16,080 bases of DNA from an uncultured Clostridia bacterium (GTDB taxonomy: Bacteria; Bacillota_A; Clostridia; TANB77; CAG-508): assembly GCA_947627825.1 (NCBI GenBank), contig CANQXO010000023.1, forward strand, positions 1 to 16,080. The letters are read 5' to 3'. Positions 7,139-13,769 of this stretch are shown piece after piece (positions within the stretch are counted from its first letter, which is position 1; each line of letters starts with the position of its first letter). A program made the position numbers and the translations under genes. The notes below the pieces were generated by a model, which was not told the DNA's origin, searched no databases, and was given only the letters and a program-made list of their open reading frames with translations.

Positions 7139-8788
7139 TTAGTATTCAAACACGCTTCCGCCTATGAACTCCCTCAATATCGAGTTGTTTGGTATTAAGC
7201 TTTCATCTTCAATTGGGTTAAAATATTGTAAAAACGAAATTAATCTTTTAGCTTCTGAGTATTCTTTTTTGTCGTTTCCTATTTCTCGTAAAAGTGGAGT
7301 TGCATATTTACTTAGCACTGCTAGTTCATATACTAATGAACTATTAAACATTGCATCCGCTTCTTCTTGATATGGGAAAATATTTCTATTTTCCCCATTG
7401 TTTACTGAATCCCATCTGCTTAGTGTTTCTAATGCTGAATAACCTCTGTAATTGTAGTCTCTTACTATCCTTCTTATTAGTCTTGTGTCAGTTGTTGAAA
7501 TACGGTTAAAGTAGTCTACATTTAATACTGTTAAATCACTAATATATATTTTAAATTTATTTTCTTTCGGAATTGAGGCTGTTAATTTATCGTTTAAACA
7601 ATGTATTCCTTCTATTACTAATACTTCGTCTTCTGCCAAAGTTAAAAAGTTAGTTCCATTATATCTTTTTGTTCCAACTTTAAAATCAAATACTGGTATT
7701 TCAACTTTTTCTCCTTTTATTAGTCTTATTAAATGGTCATTAAATAGGTCTAAGTCAAGTGCATCTATTGTTTCAAAGTCATAATCTCCGTTTTCATCTC
7801 TTGGAGTTTCTGGTCTTTCTACAAAATAATTGTCTGTTCCTATTGTTACTGGCTTTAATCCGTTTACCTTTAGTTGAGTTCCTAGTCTTTTTGCAAATGT
7901 TGTTTTTCCTGATGAAGATGGACCTGCTATTAATATCATTTTCAAGCCATTTCTCTTTGCTATTTGGTCAGCTATTTCTGCTATTTTCTTTTCTAAAAGT
8001 GCTTCTGATGTAAGTATTAGGTTCTTTCCTCCATCTTTTGATATTTCATTGTTTACATGATATATTGTTCTGATATTCATTAAACTGTTTATGTCATCAT
8101 ATTCTTGAAGTGTTGCTAGCAATTTTTTTGTTTCTCTAAATGCACCTATTTCGGTTGGATTTTGTCTATTAGGATATCTTACAATAAATCCCGATTTATA
8201 TTTTTTTAAATCAAATATATCAATAAATCCTGTGCTTAGTGGCATTACTCCATAGAAGTAATTATAATAGTCTTCGCAAAAGAATATCGTAACTTCATCT
8301 TTTTCTTTTTTGGTAAGTTGTAATATTCCTCTTAAAGTTTTCTCTTTGTCATAAAACTTTTTTGCTTCTTCTTTTGTCATTACTTTTTTAGTTATTGGCA
8401 AATTTCTTTCTACAATTCCTTGCATTTCGTTTCTAACATTTTCAATCATTTCATCTGTTATTTGCATGTTATCAATTTCACAAAACATGGAATTTGAAAG
8501 TTGAAAGTTTACAATTACTTGAGCTTCTGGATATAATTTTTCAAATGCCATTCCCATTATATAAAGTACGCCTCTTATATATACCATCATTCCATCTTTG
8601 CTTGTGATGTCAAGAAGTTCTACTGAATCTCCCTCTTTTATTTCATAATCTAATGATTTCACTTCATTATTGCATTTGCAAGCAATTATATGTTTTGGAG
8701 ATACAAAAACATTTTCTCTAAACATGTCAATTACTTTCTTTATGTCTCCATTCATTCCAACTTCTTTTCCTTGATAAAAAATTTTCAT
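7139..8788 (-). CDS. Nucleoside (uridine-type) kinase with N-terminal TGS and ThrRS-like domains
   Basis: A 549-residue multidomain kinase of the phosphoribulokinase/uridine kinase superfamily, probably phosphorylating a nucleoside with ATP or GTP. Residues 1-60 resemble a TGS domain. Residues about 65-205 resemble the threonyl-tRNA synthetase second additional (editing) domain: F-E-K-L-Y-P near 82-87 and P-L-S-T-G-F-I at 183-189. The editing residues are absent, with Arg72 and Tyr76 in place of the two His of HSxxH and Phe178 and Met182 in place of Cys and His. The kinase domain follows, with Walker A GPSSSGKT (289-296), the T-D-N-Y-F motif at 318-322, D-F-E-T-I-D-A-L-D (337-345) and V-I-E-G-I-H (391-396). 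This fusion is known in Bacillota and annotated as nucleoside kinase; the substrate is not established. AAAGGA precedes ATG 8788. It lies 80 bp after mutS. Confidence 0.88.
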   Translation of the reverse strand: MKIFYQGKEVGMNGDIKKVIDMFRENVFVSPKHIIACKCNNEVKSLDYEIKEGDSVELLDITSKDGMMVYIRGVLYIMGMAFEKLYPEAQVIVNFQLSNSMFCEIDNMQITDEMIENVRNEMQGIVERNLPITKKVMTKEEAKKFYDKEKTLRGILQLTKKEKDEVTIFFCEDYYNYFYGVMPLSTGFIDIFDLKKYKSGFIVRYPNRQNPTEIGAFRETKKLLATLQEYDDINSLMNIRTIYHVNNEISKDGGKNLILTSEALLEKKIAEIADQIAKRNGLKMILIAGPSSSGKTTFAKRLGTQLKVNGLKPVTIGTDNYFVERPETPRDENGDYDFETIDALDLDLFNDHLIRLIKGEKVEIPVFDFKVGTKRYNGTNFLTLAEDEVLVIEGIHCLNDKLTASIPKENKFKIYISDLTVLNVDYFNRISTTDTRLIRRIVRDYNYRGYSALETLSRWDSVNNGENRNIFPYQEEADAMFNSSLVYELAVLSKYATPLLREIGNDKKEYSEAKRLISFLQYFNPIEDESLIPNNSILREFIGGSVFEY

Positions 8789-8868
8789 AGGTAATTTTCC
8801 TTTCTTTATTCAGCTTTTTTATAATTTTGTTAAATTTAAATTGTTATATTTTATTTCATCTTGTTTGT

Positions 8869-11532
8869 TTATCTCATTTTTTCCTTTATTTTAGATAAAA
8901 TATTTAGTGCATCTAATGGTGTAACCTCCTCTAGTTTTATTTTATCTAATTCATGAGCTATTTCTGCTAATTTATAATTAAACATACTAAGTTGACCTTG
9001 TTCTTCTTGTCTTTCTGATTTTGTCATTTTAGTATCTTTTAAAATGCTTTTTCTTTCTAAGCCTTTTAAAATATCATTTGCTCTTGTTGTTACTTCTTTT
9101 GGAACGCCTGCAAGCTTTGCTACATGAACTCCATAGCTTTCATCTGTTCCGCCTCCAAGTATTTTTCTAAGAAATATTACATCTTCTCCTCTTTCTTTTA
9201 CTGCTACATGATAGTTTTTAGTTCCTTCTAGGCTTCCTTCTAATTTTGTGAGTTCATGATAATGTGTTGCAAATAGCGTTTTTGCTCTTATTTTTGAAAT
9301 ATATTCTGCAACTGCCCACGCTATTGACATTCCATCATAAGTTGATGTTCCTCTACCTATTTCATCTAATATTACTAAGCTTTTTGATGTAGCATTATTT
9401 AAAATACTTGATACTTCCATCATTTCTACCATAAATGTGCTTTCGCCCATACTTAGGTCGTCTGATGCACCGACTCTAGTAAATATTTTATCTACTACAC
9501 CAATGTGAGCTTCCATTGCTGGAACAAAACTTCCTATTTGTGCCATTAATGTAATTAGTGCTACTTGCCTCATATAAGTTGATTTTCCGGCCATATTAGG
9601 TCCTGTTATAATATTTAATCTATTTTTATCACTGTCTAAATATGAATCATTTTGTACAAAGGCCCCTGTATCTAATATTTTCTCTATAACTGGGTGTCTT
9701 CCTTCTTTTATTTCAATAATATCTGAATTGTCTACTTGTGGCTTACAATAATTTTGCGATTTGGCAACTGTTGCAAATGAACATAATACATCTATTTTTG
9801 ATACTATATTTGCAGATGATTGAATTCTTTTTACTTGCTTTTCTATTTTCTCCCTAATGTCTGAAAAAATTTCATACTCAAGATTTACTATTTTGTCTTG
9901 GGCTCCTACTATTTGATTTTCTAGATTTTTTAATTCTTCTGTGATATATCTTTCTCCGTTTGCTAGAGTTTGCTTTCTAATAAATCTATCTTGTGGAACC
10001 ATCTTTACGAATGATTTGCTTACTTCTAAGTAGTAGCCAAATACTTTATTATATCCTATTTTTAAAGTTCTAATTCCGGTTAATTCTTTTTCTTTGCTTT
10101 CTATTTCTAGCAAATAATTCTTACCGTTTTCGGTTACATCTATTAATTTGTCTACTTCTTCATTATAGCCTTTTTTTATAATTCCACCTTCTTTTATTGT
10201 AACTGGTGGATCATCTATTATTGATATATTAATTAATTGAAATATATCGTCTAATGTGTCTAGTTCCTTATATAGGGTTGATAGTAGGTCTGATTTAGCA
10301 TTTGCTAAAACTGCTTTTAAATCTGGTAATTGCGAAACAGAATTCTTTAGTGATATTAAATCCCTTCCGTTTGCACTTCCATAAGATATTTTACCAGATA
10401 ATCTTTCTATATCATATACATTTTTCAAACAGTTTATTATATCATCTCTTAGAATGTCGTTATTTTTTAATTCTTCTACTGCTCCTAACCTTAAATTAAT
10501 ATCTGCAGTGTCAACTAATGGGTCACTTATCCATCTTCTCAAAAGCCTTCCGCCCATTGATGTTGAGGTTTTATCTAAAACCCATAACAAAGTTCCTTTT
10601 TTGCTTTTGTCTCTAAGTTTTTCTACAAGTTCTAAGTTTCTTCTTGCACTTATATCTAATGCCATGTATTTTGTTGCTTCATATACCGTAATTTTATTTA
10701 AGTTTTCAGGCTTTTCTTTCTGAGTATCTTCTATATAAAATAGCAAAGCATTTATTGCAGATATAGCTAGGGTCTTTTTTGAAAAATCTTTGTATTCTTC
10801 ATTATTTTTATCAACTATTTCAATATTTTCTGTTAAATTTTCCAAATGAGATGAAAATATATCATTTTGTTCTACTGATATAAAACTGTTAAATCTTTGT
10901 TTTATTGTATTTATTTCTTCAATTGTTTCATTTAACATTTCATTAATTATTATTTCAGATGGATTATATCTTGACACTTCGTCTAGTAATTTTTGAAAAT
11001 TGTTATCTTCTTTTATTTCGGTTGCGAAAAAATCTCCTGTTGAAATATCACAAACAGCCATTCCAAAGTATATTCCTTCTTTATATATACTCATAATGTA
11101 GTTATTTTTCTTTTCCTCTAAAACGCTGTCATCTAAGACTGTACCTGGTGTTACAACTCTTATTACATCTCTTTTTACAATACCTTTTGCAAGTTTTGGG
11201 TCTTCTAGTTGCTCGCAAATAGCAATTTTATAACCTTTTTCAATTAGTCTATTTATATAAATATCTGCAGCATGAAAAGGAACTCCACACATTGGCGCTC
11301 TTTCTTCTTGTCCACAATTTTTGCCTGTTAATGTTAGTTCAAGCTCTTTTGAAACATTTATTGCATCATCAAAAAACATTTCGTAAAAATCACCTAGCCT
11401 GTAAAATAAAATGCAATCTTTGTATTTTGATTTTGTTTCAAGGTAATGTTGCATCATTGGAGAAAACTTGTTAAAGTCTGTATCTTGCTCTAATTCTGCT
11501 TTTTCTTCCTTTTGTACTACATCTTCTGCCAT
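8869..11532 (-). CDS. mutS: DNA mismatch repair protein MutS
   Basis: ATP-dependent mismatch sensor of the MutSL pathway, 887 residues from this start. The mismatch-binding F-Y-E is at 49-51. The connector, lever and clamp regions follow. The ABC ATPase has Walker A GPNMAGKS (644-651), Walker B with signature region SLVILDEIGRGTST (718-731) and the His switch ATHYHEL (755-761). Near the C-terminus Q-L-S-M-F (847-851) matches the beta-clamp binding motif QxxLF-type, followed by a C-terminal helix region. Start choice: AAGGAAGGAA at 11539-11548 sits 7 nt before ATG 11532. In-frame Met codons at 11565 and 11571 would add 11 or 13 residues but have no ribosome binding site. The gene begins 50 bp after miaB. 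The miaB-mutS order is common in Bacillota, where mutL often follows, but no mutL is seen here. Confidence 0.97.
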   Translation of the reverse strand: MAEDVVQKEEKAELEQDTDFNKFSPMMQHYLETKSKYKDCILFYRLGDFYEMFFDDAINVSKELELTLTGKNCGQEERAPMCGVPFHAADIYINRLIEKGYKIAICEQLEDPKLAKGIVKRDVIRVVTPGTVLDDSVLEEKKNNYIMSIYKEGIYFGMAVCDISTGDFFATEIKEDNNFQKLLDEVSRYNPSEIIINEMLNETIEEINTIKQRFNSFISVEQNDIFSSHLENLTENIEIVDKNNEEYKDFSKKTLAISAINALLFYIEDTQKEKPENLNKITVYEATKYMALDISARRNLELVEKLRDKSKKGTLLWVLDKTSTSMGGRLLRRWISDPLVDTADINLRLGAVEELKNNDILRDDIINCLKNVYDIERLSGKISYGSANGRDLISLKNSVSQLPDLKAVLANAKSDLLSTLYKELDTLDDIFQLINISIIDDPPVTIKEGGIIKKGYNEEVDKLIDVTENGKNYLLEIESKEKELTGIRTLKIGYNKVFGYYLEVSKSFVKMVPQDRFIRKQTLANGERYITEELKNLENQIVGAQDKIVNLEYEIFSDIREKIEKQVKRIQSSANIVSKIDVLCSFATVAKSQNYCKPQVDNSDIIEIKEGRHPVIEKILDTGAFVQNDSYLDSDKNRLNIITGPNMAGKSTYMRQVALITLMAQIGSFVPAMEAHIGVVDKIFTRVGASDDLSMGESTFMVEMMEVSSILNNATSKSLVILDEIGRGTSTYDGMSIAWAVAEYISKIRAKTLFATHYHELTKLEGSLEGTKNYHVAVKERGEDVIFLRKILGGGTDESYGVHVAKLAGVPKEVTTRANDILKGLERKSILKDTKMTKSERQEEQGQLSMFNYKLAEIAHELDKIKLEEVTPLDALNILSKIKEKMR

Positions 11533-11582
11533 TTCTAATTCCTTCCTTTTTATTATATAATTCATAAACAATAATTATTTTT

Positions 11583-13010
11583 CTACATTTTATCATAAAT
11601 GCCTTTTAAATACCACATTCGTTCTGAAAGAATTTTTAAATTTATTATTTTTCCTATTAAGTCATCTGGTCCTTCAAAATTAACTACCTTATTTGACTCT
11701 GTTCTTCCTGTTAAAATATTTTTATTATTTTTACTTTTTCCTTCAACTAAAACTGAAACTTCTTTTCCTACATACTTTTTATTTTGAACTGCTATTTGCT
11801 CTTCTACTAATTTTTTTAGTCTGTCAAATCTTTCATGCTTGATGTTTTCTGGAATTTGATTTGTCATTTTGTCGGCTGCAGTTCCTACTCTCCTTGAATA
11901 GATAAACATAAATACTTGCTCAAAATTAACCTTTTTTACCACATCTAAGGTGTCTTCAAAGTCCTCTTCCGTCTCTCCCGGAAATCCTACTATTATATCT
12001 GTTGAAAAAGTTACATTTGGAATTTTTCTTTTTATTTTTTCTGCCAAATTTAAATAGTCTTCCTTTGTATATTTTCTATTCATTTCTTTTAAAATTTTTG
12101 TACTTCCTGATTGAAGTGGCAAATGTATTAGCTTGCATACTTTTTTAGAATTCTTTATTGCTTCTATTACATCATCTGTAAAGTCTTTTGGGTGAGGAGA
12201 TATAAATCTAATTCTTTCTATGCCTTCAATATTATCAAGTGCAAGAAGCAAACTTGCAAATGAATTTACAAGCATTTCTTTAGAATTTACTACAACTTTA
12301 AAGTCAACAGTTTCTCCTTTTTCTTTTTGATAAACTAGATAAGAATTCACATTTTGTCCCAATAATGTAACTTCTTTATAACCTTGCTTTGCTAAATCTT
12401 GAATCTCATTTATTATGTCTTGAGGATGTCTGCTTCTTTCTCTACCTCTAACGAAAGGCACTATACAATATGTACAAAAATTGTTGCAACCATTCATTAT
12501 AGAAACTGATGCTTTTATTTTATCTTCTCTGCAAACTGGAATTCCCTCATAAACTATTCCATCAATATCTATAACATCTTCAATCTTTTTGTTTTCTTTC
12601 AAGGCTTCATATAAGTCTTGTAGAAATTGATTTAAAGTATGTGTTCCAAATATTATGTCAACAAATTTGTAGCTTTCTTTTAATTTTTGTGTTATATGTT
12701 TTTCTTGCATCATACAGCCACCAATAGCTATTACTGTTCCTTTTTGTTCTTTTAATTTTTTTACTTCTCCTAATTTTCCAAAAAGCTTTTCCTCTGCATT
12801 TTCTCGTACACAGCAAGTATTAAATACTATTAAATCAGCTTCTTCTATTTTTTCTGTTTTATCATATCCTGCACTATTTAGCATACCTGCAATTTTTTCA
12901 GAATCGTTTTCATTAAGTTGGCATCCCATAGTCATAATGTGATACTTTTTTATTTTTCCATTATTTAATTCTTTTATTTTATTTGACCAATTATCAATAT
13001 TTACTTCCAT
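11583..13010 (-). CDS. miaB: tRNA-2-methylthio-N6-dimethylallyladenosine synthase MiaB
   Basis: Radical-SAM methylthiotransferase that adds a methylthio group to i6A37 of tRNAs reading UNN codons. The N-terminal UPF0004/MTTase domain supplies Cys30, Cys66 and Cys99 for the auxiliary [4Fe-4S] cluster. The radical-SAM site is Cys175-x3-Cys179-x2-Cys182. V-G-F-P-G-E-T is at 341-347 and a C-terminal TRAM domain covers about 412-470 (G-R-T-E-S-N at 435-440, V-V-N-F-E-G at 442-447). Between N-V-N-S-Y (220-224) and S-F-A-S-L-L (250-255) the loop is about 15 residues longer than in E. coli MiaB as I recall it. The start is supported by GTGAGGAAAAATG. Its N-terminal Cys pattern and length match MiaB rather than MtaB or RimO. 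First gene of the putative miaB-to-trpS operon; the stop is TAG. Confidence 0.95.
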   Translation of the reverse strand: MEVNIDNWSNKIKELNNGKIKKYHIMTMGCQLNENDSEKIAGMLNSAGYDKTEKIEEADLIVFNTCCVRENAEEKLFGKLGEVKKLKEQKGTVIAIGGCMMQEKHITQKLKESYKFVDIIFGTHTLNQFLQDLYEALKENKKIEDVIDIDGIVYEGIPVCREDKIKASVSIMNGCNNFCTYCIVPFVRGRERSRHPQDIINEIQDLAKQGYKEVTLLGQNVNSYLVYQKEKGETVDFKVVVNSKEMLVNSFASLLLALDNIEGIERIRFISPHPKDFTDDVIEAIKNSKKVCKLIHLPLQSGSTKILKEMNRKYTKEDYLNLAEKIKRKIPNVTFSTDIIVGFPGETEEDFEDTLDVVKKVNFEQVFMFIYSRRVGTAADKMTNQIPENIKHERFDRLKKLVEEQIAVQNKKYVGKEVSVLVEGKSKNNKNILTGRTESNKVVNFEGPDDLIGKIINLKILSERMWYLKGIYDKM

Positions 13011-13062
13011 TTTTCCTCACCAATTTTAAATTCTTTATAACTCATTCTTAAATATATATTAC

Positions 13063-13090
13063 TTAATATAAAATTTAAATGTATAAACAA
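13063..13090 (-). promoter_or_regulatory. Possible promoter of the miaB operon
   Basis: On the minus strand TTGTTT (13085-13090) and TATTAA (13063-13068) are 16 bp apart, just downstream of the rpmE terminator and about 55 bp before miaB. Both hexamers are imperfect and the region is very AT-rich, so the exact element is uncertain. A promoter in 13011-13110 is expected from the layout. Confidence 0.35.
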
Positions 13091-13110
13091 TCTTAATACG
13101 ACTGTTAATT

Positions 13111-13148
13111 AAAAACAAAGACTCTGTAAGCAAAATGCTACAGAGTCT
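13111..13148 (-). terminator. Intrinsic terminator of the rpmF-rpmE unit
   Basis: Stem AGACTCTGTA (13119-13128) with TACAGAGTCT (13139-13148), 10 bp. An additional GC/GC pair inside the loop extends it. On the minus strand TTTGTTTTT follows. It lies 10 bp after the rpmE stop codon. Confidence 0.85.
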
Positions 13149-13157
13149 ATTTTAGAT

Positions 13158-13358
13158 TTATTGTAATCCATATTTTTTCTTGAATTTGTCTGCTTTTCCA
13201 CCTGTTGTTTCTTTTCTTAAATTACCTGTCCAAAATGGATGACATTTTGAGCATACATCAACTTTTAAATCTTTTTTTGTTGAATTTGATTTCATTACAT
13301 TTCCACAAGCACAAGTTATTGTTGCTTCTTGGTATTCTGGGTGTATTCCTTCCTTCAT
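13158..13358 (-). CDS. rpmE: 50S ribosomal protein L31, zinc-binding (C+) form
   Basis: Component of the large ribosomal subunit near the central protuberance. The start at ATG 13358 gives 66 residues beginning M-K-E-G-I-H-P-E-Y, the usual L31 N-terminus. Four cysteines at 16, 18, 36 and 39 (C-A-C and C-S-K-C) form the zinc site of the C+ type, as opposed to the Cys-less paralogue made under zinc limitation. A GTG at 13370 would add four residues, but the AGAGG ribosome binding site (13370-13374) overlaps it, so ATG 13358 is preferred. It lies 69 bp after rpmF under the original GTG boundary, with no terminator between, so the two are likely co-transcribed. Confidence 0.95.
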   Translation of the reverse strand: MKEGIHPEYQEATITCACGNVMKSNSTKKDLKVDVCSKCHPFWTGNLRKETTGGKADKFKKKYGLQ

Positions 13359-13439
13359 AAATGTATTCACCTCTTTCTTAATTTTTCATAGCGTTATTCT
13401 TTATAAAGACTTATTATTCGACTTTTAAGTTTAGCTTCA

Positions 13440-13622
13440 CTATTCAGCTTTCTTAGCTATAACTTCTGTTCCATCATAATATCCACAACTTGGGCAAATT
13501 CTATGTTGCATTATAAGTTTATGGCAATGTGGGCACTCTACTAAATTTTTATTTTCTAATTTCCATGTAGATCTTTTTAAGTGTGTTCTTGCTTTTGACC
13601 ATCTTCTTTTTGGTTGTGCCAT
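13440..13622 (-). CDS. rpmF: 50S ribosomal protein L32, zinc-ribbon form
   Basis: Large-subunit ribosomal protein, 60 residues. The N-terminus M-A-Q-P-K-R-R-W-S-K is typical of L32. The zinc ribbon is Cys30-x2-Cys33 and Cys43-x2-Cys46. A near-perfect AAGGAGGG precedes ATG 13622 by about 7 nt. The common upstream partner yceD (DUF177) is absent here; instead the gene has its own consensus promoter behind a surface-protein gene. A small AAGAAT/ATTCTT hairpin (13645-13661) lies just upstream of the ribosome binding site. Its significance is unclear. The stop is TAG. Confidence 0.96.
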   Translation of the reverse strand: MAQPKRRWSKARTHLKRSTWKLENKNLVECPHCHKLIMQHRICPSCGYYDGTEVIAKKAE

Positions 13623-13720
13623 TTTAATCCCTCCTTATGCTTTTAAGAATTATATATTCTTTTTATAGACTATATTACATTTTTTAGAATATAATTTATC
13701 TCTTTTCTAGTCACTTATTT

Positions 13721-13749
13721 ATTATACTTGCTTTTATGGAATTTGTCAA
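13721..13749 (-). promoter_or_regulatory. Consensus sigma-A promoter of rpmF-rpmE
   Basis: Minus-strand TTGACA (13744-13749) and TATAAT (13721-13726), both perfect, with a 17-bp spacer. The predicted start near 13714 gives a 5' leader of about 90 nt before rpmF. The -35 lies only 20 bp from the stop codon of the upstream surface-protein gene. Confidence 0.85.
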
Positions 13750-13769
13750 GAGTTTGTTTTAACTAAACA

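Noticed and set aside
8789..8868. Possible small gene or regulatory element in the kinase-mutS gap
   Set aside because: The 80 bp hold only a ribosome binding site and AT-rich sequence. No hairpin, promoter or open frame is supportable.
11533..11571. Longer MutS N-terminus from ATG 11571 or 11565
   Set aside because: No ribosome binding site precedes these codons, whereas AAGGAAGGAA is placed correctly for ATG 11532.
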